64,000 nt of DNA from G963422275 sp963422275 (GCA_963422275.1 OY729418.1:1612001-1676000); one strand, 5' to 3'; positions 1 through 9,697 are shown, numbered from the stretch's first letter. Numbers and translations: made by a program. Notes: a model not told the origin generated them from the sequence alone.

Positions 1-37
1 AACCGCGGTGACGTTTGATCCGAGCGCGCGTCAGATT

Positions 38-2512
38 CTAGAAAGAGCGCTGGATCTCTTCCTGCTCGAAGATCTCGATGTGGTCTCCCTGCCGGAGGTT
101 GGCATAGTTTTCGAACGCCATTCCGCACTCTTGGCCAGAGCGCACTTCTGAGACTTCATCCTTGAAGCGCTTCAGGGTCTTGAGCTTGCCTTCGTGTATC
201 ACGATATTGTCCCGAAGCAGGCGAATCCCTGCGGATTTTCGCACGACGCCGTCGGTCACTCGGCAGCCGGCAACGGTTCCTGCGCCCGTGATCTTGTAAA
301 TCTCCAGGATTTCGGCTTGGCCGAGGAAAGTTTCCTTGATTTCGGCAGACAGCAGGCCTGACGCGGCGTTCGTTATGTCGTCCACAAGTGCGTAGATCAC
401 CGAATAATAGCGAATGTCGACACCTTTCTTTGCGGCGGATGTCCTGGCCGGTGCATTGGCCCGCACGTTGAAGCCAATCACCAAGGCACTGGATGCCTCG
501 GCGAGGCCAACATCGGTTTCGGTGATGCCGCCAACACCCGCGTGCAGAACCCGTACCCTCACTTCATTGTTGCCAATCTTCTCAACCGCTTGGGTTATTG
601 CTTCGGCCGAACCTTGCACGTCGGCCTTTACAACAATCTGAAGATCTGTCGGCGAGTCCTTGCCCTCGCCGCCGTTGATCATCATTAGCTGCTCGAGGGG
701 CGATGCAACACCGGTCGCAGCACGCCTCTCCCTGGAAACGTTTCTCCGGTACTGGGAAATCTCCCGCGCTTGCGCTTCAGTCTCGACGACGTTCAGGACA
801 TCGCCTGCAAGCGGGGTCCCGTTCAATCCCAAGACTTCCACGGGTGCAGACGGTGCGGCGGACTCAACGCGGTCGCTGGAATCGCTGATCAGTGCCCGCA
901 CCTTCCCCCACTGTTCGCCGACGACGAAAATTTCTCCGTTCCGAAGCGTGCCCTTCTGGACGAGAATTGTCGCAACCGGGCCGCGCCCGACATCCAGCTT
1001 GGCCTCGATGACGGCACCTTCTGCCGCTCGGGACGGATTGGCTGAAAGTTCAAGCAATTCAGCTTGGAGCCAGACGATATCGAGAAGGTCTTCGATCCCC
1101 TCTCCTGTCAAGGCGGAAATTTCCACATCCGGGACGTCGCCGGATCGCTGCTCCACGATCACTCCGTGGTTCAGCAATTGGTTCCGAACATTGTCGGGGT
1201 TCGCGCTCGGCCTGTCGCATTTGTTGATAGCAACAATGATCGGCACTTTTGCCGCCTTGGCATGATTGATCGCTTCTACTGTCTGCGGCATTACCGAGTC
1301 GTCTGCAGCGACGACCAGTATGACGATGTCGGTTACCTGGGCTCCCCTTGCTCGCATTGACGTAAATGCGGCGTGACCGGGCGTGTCGAGGAATGTCAGC
1401 GCTCGGTCGGCGTCTAGGCGGACCTGATATGCCCCGATGTGCTGAGTGATGCCACCGGCCTCGCCGTCCACGACATTGGTCTCCCTGATCCTGTCGAGCA
1501 GCGAAGTCTTCCCATGGTCCACATGTCCCATGACCGTTATGACAGGCGGTCTGGGTTTCAGGTCATCAAGTCTGTCCTTGACGGTCTCGATCACGTCCTC
1601 CACATCGGCATCGGAAACCCGCACAACGTGATGGCCAAACTCCCCTGCGATCAATTCGGCGGTATCGGCATCAATGGATTGGTTTTGCGTCGTCATCACG
1701 CCCATCTGCATGAGTTTCTTCACAACATCGGCGACGCGCTCTGCCATTCGGTTCGCGAGTTCCTGCACAACGATTGTTTCAGGAACTTGAACTTCGCGAA
1801 TGATCTTCTCTCGAACGATTGGGGCGTCCGTCGCCTTGCGCTTCTTGCGCTCTTGGCTTCGCAGAATTTGGGCCAGGGAGCGTTGCCGCTCCTCTTCGTT
1901 CAATGCAGTTGCAACATTCCAATTGCGTCTCCGGCGCTCGTCGTAAGAAAGAACGCGGCCCGGCGACTTGGGCTTGCCTTCGTCGCGCGTTTTCGAGCGC
2001 CGCTTCTCGACCTTTCTCGCACCGTCGCCGCTTTTCGGCTTTTCTGGCTGAACGGCAGGCGTGGTGGCGGCCGCCTCGGGCAATGGGGCCGCCACCGACG
2101 CAGGTTCGTCTGGCGTCTCCACTTTTGGCGCTTCAGGTTCCGGGGCTGTCTCCGGTTCCTTGGCGGCGGCCTGAACCGCCTCTTGCCCGCGCTGTTCCTC
2201 CAGGAGCCTTTTCAACTCCTCCTCGCGCCTGATTCCCTCGGCTCGAGACCGTTTCCGTTCTTCGAACAGCGCCTTGGCGCGACGCTCCAGCACTTCTTCG
2301 GAAACTTGGGGCTTTGGAGGCGATGCTTCAGCCGGCGTTTCAGCGACCGGCTTCTTCGCCAAGGCGCGTGGAGTTATCCTCTGACCGGTTCTCCTCCGCC
2401 CGCGCTCAACTATGACTTCGTTGCGCGTGCTCAACTGTCCGCGCTTCGGCTTCTGGGACTTCAAGCCGACGCCCGCAGCGTTTGGGTTCAAGCTCAGTAT
2501 CTTCTTTTCCAT
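38..2512 (-). CDS. infB: Translation initiation factor IF-2
   Basis: GTPase that brings initiator fMet-tRNA to the 30S subunit and promotes subunit joining. The 824-residue product has a charged low-complexity N-terminal half (Lys/Glu/Ala/Pro rich, about residues 60-235), as in alphaproteobacterial IF-2, then a helical IF-2 N-domain, then the G domain: G1 GHVDHGKT at 329-336, G3 DTPGH at 376-380, G4 NKCD at 430-433. Domains II-IV follow and the end looks intact (DHIEIFEQEEI). It is the last gene of the rimP-nusA-ylxR-infB operon in this window; rbfA would normally follow beyond position 1. Length and motifs are normal, so this is a functional housekeeping gene. Confidence 0.98.
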   Translation of the reverse strand: MEKKILSLNPNAAGVGLKSQKPKRGQLSTRNEVIVERGRRRTGQRITPRALAKKPVAETPAEASPPKPQVSEEVLERRAKALFEERKRSRAEGIRREEELKRLLEEQRGQEAVQAAAKEPETAPEPEAPKVETPDEPASVAAPLPEAAATTPAVQPEKPKSGDGARKVEKRRSKTRDEGKPKSPGRVLSYDERRRRNWNVATALNEEERQRSLAQILRSQERKKRKATDAPIVREKIIREVQVPETIVVQELANRMAERVADVVKKLMQMGVMTTQNQSIDADTAELIAGEFGHHVVRVSDADVEDVIETVKDRLDDLKPRPPVITVMGHVDHGKTSLLDRIRETNVVDGEAGGITQHIGAYQVRLDADRALTFLDTPGHAAFTSMRARGAQVTDIVILVVAADDSVMPQTVEAINHAKAAKVPIIVAINKCDRPSANPDNVRNQLLNHGVIVEQRSGDVPDVEISALTGEGIEDLLDIVWLQAELLELSANPSRAAEGAVIEAKLDVGRGPVATILVQKGTLRNGEIFVVGEQWGKVRALISDSSDRVESAAPSAPVEVLGLNGTPLAGDVLNVVETEAQAREISQYRRNVSRERRAATGVASPLEQLMMINGGEGKDSPTDLQIVVKADVQGSAEAITQAVEKIGNNEVRVRVLHAGVGGITETDVGLAEASSALVIGFNVRANAPARTSAAKKGVDIRYYSVIYALVDDITNAASGLLSAEIKETFLGQAEILEIYKITGAGTVAGCRVTDGVVRKSAGIRLLRDNIVIHEGKLKTLKRFKDEVSEVRSGQECGMAFENYANLRQGDHIEIFEQEEIQRSF

Positions 2513-2579
2513 GCGGCAGTCTTTTCTCCAAAGCTTGAGTCACATCATGAAACCTGTCAACATTGAGGCGACAATCGCG

Positions 2580-3173
2580 TCACCAAGTTCGAATGCCAGC
2601 CAGACGCCGCGCCTCAGCCGAAACCATGCGTCCCAATCCGACATTATCCACAATCACATGTACCACATTTTCGCGGCCAAACGCCATACCTAATTCTGCG
2701 GCCGAGAGGCAGCCGTGCCTTTCGAGTTCACCTTCAAGACCGCGAAGCTTTCCAAGCTGGCGCGAGGACCCGTCGCTGGCGTGGAAAATCAAGCCGGATC
2801 GCCCATCCTGCAGCCATCGCCGCACCTTCGCGAATCCGGCAATGGCGCGGCCAGCCTTTCTCGCGACGGAAATCAGCTCGATCACCCTTTTTGCCAGCTG
2901 TGCCTCGACAACTTCGACAAGATCGACTGGCACTTCCACCGGCTTTTTGGCCGCGCGCGAGAACAAGCGCTTCCGAACAGCCGTGTCAACGGCCGCTCGC
3001 TCGCACCTGACCCACATTCCCCTGCCAGGCAGCCGGCCTAGAATGTCCGGGACGACAATGCCGTCCGGGCCGACCGCAAAGCGAACGAGGTCGCTAACGG
3101 GATGCGATGCGTTCGATGCGATGCAGCGCCGCATTGGCGTTTTAACCAAGCGCGGGCTCCTGGTTTTCGTCAA
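2580..3173 (-). CDS. YlxR-type RNA-binding protein (DUF448, with L7Ae/L30e-like half)
   Basis: A 197-residue protein with an N-terminal YlxR/DUF448 domain (MRRCIASN, then VRFAVGPDG and GRLPGRGMWVRC, about residues 14-55) followed by a region resembling the L30e/L7Ae fold (KRVIELISVARKAGRAIAGF, about 94-113). In Alphaproteobacteria this two-part protein lies between nusA and infB and is thought to bind RNA; its exact role is not settled. The start overlaps the end of nusA by 32 bases, implying translational coupling. The gap to infB is 67 bases. Some databases call it a nucleic-acid-binding protein or ribosomal-protein-L7Ae-like. Confidence 0.9.
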   Translation of the reverse strand: MTKTRSPRLVKTPMRRCIASNASHPVSDLVRFAVGPDGIVVPDILGRLPGRGMWVRCERAAVDTAVRKRLFSRAAKKPVEVPVDLVEVVEAQLAKRVIELISVARKAGRAIAGFAKVRRWLQDGRSGLIFHASDGSSRQLGKLRGLEGELERHGCLSAAELGMAFGRENVVHVIVDNVGLGRMVSAEARRLAGIRTW

Positions 3174-4758
3174 CAGCCACCTCTTCCAAGACTCCCAGCC
3201 GAACTTCAGATTCGTCCAAGATTCCGACGGCGACCCGCGCGTTCATGACCAACCTTTCAGCTTCTTCCAAGGTTACGCCAAGCTCTTCGAACAATCCGGA
3301 TTCCCGCCGCCGCTTGCCATTCACCACAATGTAGTCGCCGGAAAGTTCATACGCTCCGCACTTTGCGAACTCGTCGAGAGTGAAAATGTGGTTTAGCGCA
3401 AGGATTTTGAGCATCTCGGGCGAAAGGCCCTCGAATTGTGCCAAGTCTTCCTGGAGACCCATCGCGCGCGCTCTCTCAAGCGCTTTCTTGTTTTTTTTAG
3501 AGACGAAATTGACGGCCCGATTGTGGATTTCTTCCGCCGTCTCGGCGTCAACGCCCTCGATCATCATGAGCTCCTCGTAGTCACAGGCGGCAAGATACTC
3601 TAGCGTGTCGAATCCATCCTGCACGAGAAGCCGGGCAAACACCTCGTCCACCTCGATTGCGTCCATGAGCTGCTGCGTGCGTTCGGTGATTTTGGCGTTG
3701 CGTCGCTCCTTCTCCTGCTCTTCTGTAACGATCGATATCTCAAGCCCGGTCAGTTGGCTCGCCAGCCGCACGTTCTGCCCCTTGCGCCCGATCGCGAGCG
3801 AAAGCTGATCTTCCGGGACAATAACCTCGTTGGGAACTCCATCATCATCCAGCAGCACTTTGACGACGTTGGCGGGCTTAAGCGCACTGACAATGAAGTC
3901 CACCAAATTGTCCGTCCACGAGATGATGTCGACCTTCTCGCCCTGAAGCTCGTTGACAACGGCCTGAACTCGTGACCCGCGCATCCCCACGCAGGCTCCT
4001 ACCGGATCGATGCTCGAGTCGTACGACACGACGGCGATCTTCGCACGGGACCCCGGGTCCCGTGCAACGTTGCGGATTTCGAGGATACCCTCGTAGAGTT
4101 CCGGCACCTCCGACTTGAACAGCTCGACCATGAACTCGCGCGCTGTGCGGGAAAGGAAGATCTGCGGCCCGCGCTTCTCCCTCCGAACGTCCGATATGTA
4201 GGCCCGTATTCGCTCTCCGTTGGCGTAGCTCTCGCGACCGATCTTTTGCTCCCTTCGCAACACAGCCTCGCCGCGCGTGATGTCGATGATGAAGTTTCCG
4301 TACTCCTGCCGCTTAACGGTCCCCACGATGATCGTGCCCACGCGATCCTTGAACTCTTCGTAATGACGCTCCCGCTCCGCCTCCCTGACTTTCTGGAGTA
4401 TGACCTGCTTCGATGACTGCGTGGCGATCCGGCCCATGTCGAAGTCCGGCAATTCCTCGGCAATCTCGTCGCCAATCTTGGCATCGGGCATCTCCAGCCG
4501 AGCCAGATCGAGAGTGACTTCCTGGGCTTCGTTCTCGATTTCCTCAACCACGGTACGGACTCGCGTAGTCGTGAGATTGCCGGTCTGTTCATCTATTTTG
4601 GCCCGAATATCGAGATCGGCCCCGAAACGCATTCTGGCCGCCTTTACCATGGATTCCTCCATCGCCTCGATAACCACGCTCACATCGATCAGCTTTTCTT
4701 GAGCGACCGACTCCGCAATTCGAAGCAGTTCGAGCCGATTGGCACTTGCTATGTTCAT
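3142..4758 (-). CDS. nusA: Transcription termination/antitermination factor NusA
   Basis: Binds RNA polymerase and nascent RNA and modulates pausing, termination and antitermination. The 538-residue protein has the NusA N-domain (1-about 130), an S1 RNA-binding domain (about 137-203), and two KH domains with signature loops (GACVGMRGSRVQAVV at about 254-268 and LAIGRKGQNVRLASQ near 325). A C-terminal part with helix-hairpin-helix-like acidic repeats (LMMIEGVDAETAEEI) follows, as usual in alphaproteobacterial NusA. It lies between rimP (66 bases upstream) and ylxR (overlapping), the standard operon order. No sign of damage. Confidence 0.98.
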   Translation of the reverse strand: MNIASANRLELLRIAESVAQEKLIDVSVVIEAMEESMVKAARMRFGADLDIRAKIDEQTGNLTTTRVRTVVEEIENEAQEVTLDLARLEMPDAKIGDEIAEELPDFDMGRIATQSSKQVILQKVREAERERHYEEFKDRVGTIIVGTVKRQEYGNFIIDITRGEAVLRREQKIGRESYANGERIRAYISDVRREKRGPQIFLSRTAREFMVELFKSEVPELYEGILEIRNVARDPGSRAKIAVVSYDSSIDPVGACVGMRGSRVQAVVNELQGEKVDIISWTDNLVDFIVSALKPANVVKVLLDDDGVPNEVIVPEDQLSLAIGRKGQNVRLASQLTGLEISIVTEEQEKERRNAKITERTQQLMDAIEVDEVFARLLVQDGFDTLEYLAACDYEELMMIEGVDAETAEEIHNRAVNFVSKKNKKALERARAMGLQEDLAQFEGLSPEMLKILALNHIFTLDEFAKCGAYELSGDYIVVNGKRRRESGLFEELGVTLEEAERLVMNARVAVGILDESEVRLGVLEEVAVDENQEPALG

Positions 4759-4824
4759 TTAAATTCCCTTGTCTTCGCCGTTTCGCCCAACTTCCGTCCA
4801 GATAGCCCGGCTAGCCGGCAACAT

Positions 4825-5331
4825 TCATTTTCTTCCACCGCTTCCCACGGCGACAAGCTCGTCGGTGAGGACTAGGCGCGCCCTTGCGATCGACTCGAAA
4901 TCCAGTGCAACTGCCTCGCCAGAGATGGAAAGGCGAATTTCCCTCCCATCCACGCCCAGAATCGCTCCCTTGAATCGGCGCTGTCCCTCAATCGGATCGG
5001 TGGTCTCCACCCGTGCCAAATGCCCGGCCCAGACATTGAAGTCGTCGATACGGGTTAGAGGCCGGTCTATTCCAGGAGAGGAGACCTCTAGCGTGTACGA
5101 CTCCTGAACGGGAAGTTCCACCTCGAGTATCGCCGACACGGCACGAGAAACTGCTCCGCAGTCTTCGATCCCGACGCCTTGGTCGGCGTTGTCCACCATG
5201 ATTTGCAACGTCTTTTCATTTCCGCCGCCGTACCGCAGCCGCACCAGATCGTAGCCCATCGCTTCGACAGCAGGCCGGACAATTTCCAAAATCCGCCGAT
5301 CCATGGACGAAACTGCTACAAGGTCCTTCAT
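4825..5331 (-). CDS. rimP: Ribosome maturation factor RimP
   Basis: Small protein needed for 30S subunit maturation. The 168-residue product carries the RimP N-terminal domain (VEAMGYDLVRLRYGGG, then QIMVDN and GIEDCGAVSRAVSAILE) and the family hallmark YTLEVSSPGIDRPL near residues 83-96, then a C-terminal SH3-like domain. First gene of the rimP-nusA-ylxR-infB transcription unit. An intrinsic terminator on the same strand ends about 13 bases upstream of its start codon, so its promoter must be very close to, or overlap, that terminator, unless read-through supplies transcription. Confidence 0.96.
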   Translation of the reverse strand: MKDLVAVSSMDRRILEIVRPAVEAMGYDLVRLRYGGGNEKTLQIMVDNADQGVGIEDCGAVSRAVSAILEVELPVQESYTLEVSSPGIDRPLTRIDDFNVWAGHLARVETTDPIEGQRRFKGAILGVDGREIRLSISGEAVALDFESIARARLVLTDELVAVGSGGRK

Positions 5332-5343
5332 GACTTGCCCGAC

Positions 5344-5370
5344 ATAAAAAAACGGGCGCGGAGCCCGTTG
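5344..5370 (-). terminator. Intrinsic terminator upstream of rimP
   Basis: On the minus strand a perfect 7-bp stem (AACGGGC / GCCCGTT, loop TCCGC) is followed at once by a run of seven T. This would stop minus-strand transcription arriving from the DUF1801 side and separates that gene from the rimP operon. Seen directly in the sequence; function inferred from the shape. Confidence 0.8.
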
Positions 5371-5521
5371 TGGTTCTCAGTCTCTGGGTTTCGGGTTTGG
5401 ACGCCGATCCACCGCCTGAGAGCCAATATAGCTGGCATGTCGGCGCACTGCAACAGTCAATCCGGTGGCCTTGCGCGGCTGCGTGCATCGGCCGGATGTG
5501 GCTGGACAGTTGCTGAACAAG

Positions 5522-5959
5522 TCATGGCACACCGGCTCTGCACCGCCGTTCGGTTTCGTATCTGTCGCGCATGTCCGCCACTGACCTTCGCACCAGTTCG
5601 GCAAGGACTTCGAAGTCGATATTTGCGAGCTTTGCAATGTACAGGCACGACACCGAATGCTTGTGCTTGCCCAAGCGGTCCATCAGGTCGCCGTACGCCG
5701 AAAAACCGGGCATGACGTAGACCGCCAAGGCTGTCTTTCGAGGTGCTACGCCCGTCAACATCATGTAGTGCTCGGATTGATCCGAGCGACGGTAGCGGCA
5801 GCGTCCGAACCCGATGATGCTGTCTCCCCACATCCTTGCCGGCTCTCCCGAGACTCGCGCCATCATTTCGACGACTTTCTTGGCATCGTCTCGGCGGCGG
5901 GTGTTTTCGACGGAATTCAGGAATGCGTCCACATCGCCATCGTTTTCAACGGTTTTCAT
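5522..5959 (-). CDS. DUF1801 domain protein
   Basis: About 145 residues. The DUF1801 signatures are clear: a substrate-pocket-like MWGDSIIGFG, then TGVAPRKTALAVYVMPGF, then LGKHKHSVSCLYIAKL and the C-terminal FEVLAELVRRSV. The family is small, cytoplasmic and of unknown biochemical function. I chose the Met at 5959 because it gives the usual family length; an in-frame Met 23 codons upstream (6028) is possible but would extend into DNA that looks non-coding. It stands alone, ending about 150 bases before the rimP terminator. Confidence 0.82.
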   Translation of the reverse strand: MKTVENDGDVDAFLNSVENTRRRDDAKKVVEMMARVSGEPARMWGDSIIGFGRCRYRRSDQSEHYMMLTGVAPRKTALAVYVMPGFSAYGDLMDRLGKHKHSVSCLYIAKLANIDFEVLAELVRRSVADMRDRYETERRCRAGVP

Positions 5960-6384
5960 CTTACTCGACACGATTTTCCATATCGGCACACAGAGTGACA
6001 GCAAATCGACATTGCCTGTTTCTACCAAGCGCCATTCCTTGTTGCCAGAGCGTTGGTCGCACCACCGGAGGGAGCGCCTTTCATTTTTCCGTCCGCGGCA
6101 ACTTGACGTCGGCGCGGATCATGCCGAACGGGAAGCTGTCGTCCCATCCTGCGCACTTCAGCTGCCTCGCATCAAGCTCTGTCCCGGCGCGACCTGCCGA
6201 TGTTCGGGATTGGCTGCCGCATTGCGACAAGGTCTCCTGGCCGGTGCGATCATGCCGGCCCCCGCTACCAGCGGATGTCTGCGCAGACCGCTGCACTCAT
6301 CGTTTCGATGTCCTCGTGACTCGCGTTGAAGCCATTGAAAGCTTGCAGGTTTTTCGCGTTCTCCAGATCCTCGAGGCGTGGCTT

Positions 6385-6497
6385 CGCCCGTCATGAAGAA
6401 ATCCATCGGCCTCTCCCTCAATCAAACGTCATGACAAGCGCTTGCAGCCCTTCGGCGCGACATGTCAATGGCCGAGGGGCGCGTTTCGCAACAGTCT
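6385..6497 (-). repeat. Left end of a dispersed IS5-like element (element B)
   Basis: On the minus strand this begins CCAAGACTGTTGCGAAACG and runs about 110 bases to a Shine-Dalgarno-like GAGGGAGAGG and a start codon for MDFFMT. The same block, with minor changes, occurs at 53590-53702. The first part also opens the copies at 39521 and 60103. I read it as the left terminus and leader of a decayed IS whose best copy spans 39521-41316. Beyond the MDFFMT start (down to about 6050) only a frameshifted reading frame remains, with no recognisable domain. Confidence 0.6.
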
Positions 6498-6621
6498 TGG
6501 GCTGGCCGTCCGGCGGACCCGGACCGCAACCGAGAGCCGCCCGGCTCTTCGGCGTCTCAATCACCATGTCCGAATATAGTTCGGGCACCCGCGTCGCCCC
6601 ATCCGGAAATCGGGCGGAACC

Positions 6622-7566
6622 TCATAGTTCGCTGGACCGGGCGCTCTCAATGTTCGCTGCGAGTTCGCCGCTCAACCGCTGAGCCTCGGCAATCTGATCC
6701 CGGGTCATGATCTCCCGAGCAAGGTCCTTTGCTTCCGCCGCTCTCTCATGGCCTTGGGAAGCGGCAAGATTGAGCCACGCATAGGCGCGGACATAATCTT
6801 CGGGGACACCTATGCCAAAGAAGTACATGCTCCCCAGAAAGTACTGGGCCTTGGCGTCTCCCTGCACGGCCGCCTTTCGATGCCAGAACGCCGCCTGCCG
6901 GTCGTCCTCGGGAACGCCCTCGCCGTTGGCATACATGACCCCTAGATTGGACTGAGCCTTGGCGTCTCCCTGCATGGCCGCCTTGCGATACCAGAGCACG
7001 GCCTGCCGGTCGTTCTCGGGAACGCCCTCGCCGTTGGCGTACATGAACCCTAGATTGAACTGGGCCCTGGCATGTCCCTGCATGGCCGCCTTGCGATACC
7101 AGAGCACGGCCTGCCGGTCGTTCTCGGGAACGCCCTCGCCGTTGGCGTACATGAACCCTAGATTGAACTGGGCCCTGGCATGTCCCTGCATGGCCGCCTT
7201 GCGATACCAGAGCACGGCCTGCTGGTTATCCTCGGGAACGCCCTCGCCGTTGTCGTACATGACCCCTAGATTGGACTGGGCCTTGGCGTCTCCCTGCATG
7301 GCCGCCTTGCGATACCAGAGCACGGCCTGCCGGTCGTCCTCGGGAACGCCCTCGCCGCTGTCGTACATCAAGCCTAGATTGAACTGGGCCCTGGCGTCTC
7401 CCTGCTTGGCGAGCACTTGCCATTCACGCAGCGCGGTTGCGTAGTCTCCTTGCTCATACGCAACGACCCCCACGCGGAAATCGGCGCAGAACCCTTCGCC
7501 GATGCCCGCGCTGCTTGCCGCAAGAAGCTGCAGGATGGCCACGAGCCTGCGGACGGACGATGTCAT
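6622..7566 (-). CDS. Secreted Sel1-repeat protein
   Basis: A 314-residue protein with a putative signal peptide (residues 1-28, hydrophobic LVAILQLLAASSAGIGE) followed by about seven Sel1-like repeats of 36 residues (QFNLGLMYDSGEGVPEDDRQA / VLWYRKAAMQGDAKAQ pattern), residues 40-280. Sel1 repeats are TPR-like scaffolds for protein-protein contacts, often in envelope or host-interaction proteins; the partner is unknown. The start is supported by GGGAGGAGAGAG just upstream. Two neighbouring 108-base units (about 7030-7137 and 7138-7245) look identical, so recent duplication or gene conversion has altered the repeat number. It is monocistronic. Confidence 0.9.
   Translation of the reverse strand: MTSSVRRLVAILQLLAASSAGIGEGFCADFRVGVVAYEQGDYATALREWQVLAKQGDARAQFNLGLMYDSGEGVPEDDRQAVLWYRKAAMQGDAKAQSNLGVMYDNGEGVPEDNQQAVLWYRKAAMQGHARAQFNLGFMYANGEGVPENDRQAVLWYRKAAMQGHARAQFNLGFMYANGEGVPENDRQAVLWYRKAAMQGDAKAQSNLGVMYANGEGVPEDDRQAAFWHRKAAVQGDAKAQYFLGSMYFFGIGVPEDYVRAYAWLNLAASQGHERAAEAKDLAREIMTRDQIAEAQRLSGELAANIESARSSEL
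7030..7245 (-). repeat. Two identical 108-bp tandem units inside the Sel1 gene
   Basis: The units 7030-7137 and 7138-7245 read the same by eye and encode identical 36-residue Sel1 repeats (MQGHARAQFNLGFMYANGEG). Flanking units at about 6922 and 7246 differ at several bases. This marks a young in-frame expansion. Confidence 0.8.
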
Positions 7567-8761
7567 CGCTCTCTCTCCTCCCAGGATTCGGTTGGCCCGT
7601 TCCGATGCGCACGAATACCGGATGCACGAGATCCGGGAGTCCGCGCCGCCTCAGCGGAAGCGATCGATCCATTTATTGCATGAACCGGTCAATTCCAAGC
7701 GTTCTCGGCAAGGCTGCTGCAAATGCGTCATTCCGGCCAAGGACACGCCTGGCGGAAGACTTGATGGTGCCTGCCGAGCGCGTGGAGCGGGACAACGCCT
7801 TTCGCAAGGCGAACGCCGCGACCGGCTGGCGGCGACTGGCGCGGGTTCCCGACCCGAGCGGAACTGACGCATCGGGGGCAGAAAGCCACGGCCGGCAGCC
7901 GTCCGTTGGCAACCGCTTGCCCCCAGAATCGGCTCCGACGCTCACAATACCGGATGTCGGCCAGCTTTCGCAATGGTTTTGACCTGGCTCGGCGTCAGAT
8001 GCCCCGTGCCGCGAAGGAGGCTCCTTGACGCATCCTTCGCCGCGGCAAGAACGCAAGGGATGCAATGGAAACATCTTGCGAGGGTCGTTGCGCTTACGTC
8101 GCTGCACCCGGGTGTTCTCAGCCTCGCAAGAGCAAGGAGACAATCTTGTGCGGTACCTGCCTCCGGGCCGTGTTTGCAGTCACATTCCGTCAGGGACGAA
8201 ACGAGGGAAACCGGATTTTCTTGCAAGCGATTGTCTTGGTTCGAGGGACATGATGGACGCCAAGTGCAAGCCGAGAACCGGCCGGACTCTCCCGCCCGAA
8301 CCTGCACTTTGGCGACTGGCTGCTCGCTGATCTCGATATTGACAGGGACGAAGCCCTAGCGGGTGCAAGGTGGAAGCGTCCCTGAGCCTGAGGACCGAAC
8401 GCAGGCTTGGCAGTTTGGTTGCTATCAAGCTGAGGTCGAACACGACGAGGACGACGCTATGCCGTCGCATTCCCGGATTTCGAGTGGTACCCGCCGCGGG
8501 GCATCGCGGCGCTGTCTTGTCCGTGACCTTGAAATCGCCGAGAGCGAGATTCGGTGCCTGCTGGACCCGGAGCTCGGCACCAAGGTGGCGGCGCTCGCGC
8601 CTTGCACAGACCCGGAAAGCGCGTCAACCAAGGACCGCGCAACTTCCAAAAATCCGGTGATGGCCACAATCGAGCTTGCAGCATGGGTGGCAACCTCGAT
8701 GGCTTCAGGCTTTTCCGTTTAACGGAAGGCTCTTGCCTAGAGTGCCCAAGCGTTCGCTGGA
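7567..8761. other. About 1.2 kb with no supportable gene
   Basis: Open frames on both strands are short, overlap each other and show no family motif. The only structure I can name is GCTTTCGCAATGGTTTTGACC at 7967-7987, which resembles the right end of element B (compare 41303 and 60434). The stretch is probably eroded mobile or accessory DNA. A 62-codon frame at 8065-8253 (plus) has several Cys pairs but no family I recognise. Confidence 0.5.
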
Positions 8762-9697
8762 TCAATTGCCATTTAGTACGACAACTTCCACCCGCCGATT
8801 CTTCTCGCGACCTTCTGCTGTTGCGTTCGTGGCTCGCGGGGCGAGGAAGCCCACGCCTTCAGCAAGCAGTTGCTCGGGGGCCACCCCATGAACCTCGATC
8901 AGTTGCTTTTGCACTGATTCCGCTCGTTTCGTGGACAGTTCCACGTTTGCCTCCAAAGATCCCTTGGCATCTGTGTGGCCGACAAGGATGACCTTTAAGT
9001 TGGAGTTCTTCTTTAGATATCTGGCAAGATCTTGGAGTTCGGGCAGGCTGACATTTCCCAAGCTGGTGGACCCGGATTCGAATTCCAGCATCTCGAACAC
9101 CGCAAATCCATTTTTTTGAAGAGATTCGACCAGCGAATCTGACGCTGAACCACTTTTATCTCCATCCGCGGGAGGCAACACAGACGTCCTCAGCTTTTCG
9201 GTTGTGGTCACCTTGGAAATTTGCGCAAAGCCGATGGTTTTGGTTCGGCTCACAAGAAGCGTGACATATTCGGTGCCGCCACCGACGACACGCATGGCCG
9301 ACAGAAACCGGAAATCTCCGAGATCTACGAACATATCCGGCGCCGTCGCAACGTCGATGTTCAACCGGAAATCGAAACCTCCGCAACTCTTCGTATAGCA
9401 CTGAAAAATAACACGGTGCGATGTCTGGTTGAGCGCATCCCTGAACTCGGAAAGCAATTCGAGGGTTGATCGGGATCCCCCAATTCGAACCACGGATTGC
9501 TCGAGGCTTCCTTCGACGACAACGAACCGAATGTCTCCGTCCACGTACGGACCGATCGGGATTTCGTATGTGGTGAATTCTTCCGATCTTGTCGGAAGCT
9601 CATCGGACTCCCAAGGCAGCAATGACGTGTCGAAGGCATCAGAGCCTGCCGCTAAGAAGGTGCATGCGAAGAATGCTGCCGCGCCGACAGACTTCAT
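8762..9697 (-). CDS. OmpA-family outer-membrane/peptidoglycan-associated protein
   Basis: About 311 residues. A signal peptide (MKSVGAAAFFACTFLAAGSDA) leads into an uncharacterised N-terminal region (about 25-185) and a C-terminal OmpA/MotB domain. The domain has the expected FESGSTSL, VILVGHTDAKGS, SLEANVELSTKRAESVQKQL and NRRVEVVV motifs for non-covalent peptidoglycan binding. I chose the Met at 9697, not the longer frame to 9796, because it overlaps the stop of the upstream gene as ATGA, implying coupling, and it begins exactly at the signal peptide. The coupling to a CMD/AhpD-like enzyme is unusual, and what links the two is unknown. Confidence 0.88.
   Translation of the reverse strand: MKSVGAAAFFACTFLAAGSDAFDTSLLPWESDELPTRSEEFTTYEIPIGPYVDGDIRFVVVEGSLEQSVVRIGGSRSTLELLSEFRDALNQTSHRVIFQCYTKSCGGFDFRLNIDVATAPDMFVDLGDFRFLSAMRVVGGGTEYVTLLVSRTKTIGFAQISKVTTTEKLRTSVLPPADGDKSGSASDSLVESLQKNGFAVFEMLEFESGSTSLGNVSLPELQDLARYLKKNSNLKVILVGHTDAKGSLEANVELSTKRAESVQKQLIEVHGVAPEQLLAEGVGFLAPRATNATAEGREKNRRVEVVVLNGN

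Noticed and set aside
6900..7400. Regular repeats that might suggest a CRISPR array
   Set aside because: The period is 108 bases with no unique spacers and the repeats are in frame with a Sel1 protein. The 99-base ankyrin array is likewise coding.
8065..8253. Cys-containing 62-codon plus-strand frame as a small zinc protein
   Set aside because: No ribosome site, no recognisable family, and it lies in a stretch with many chance frames.
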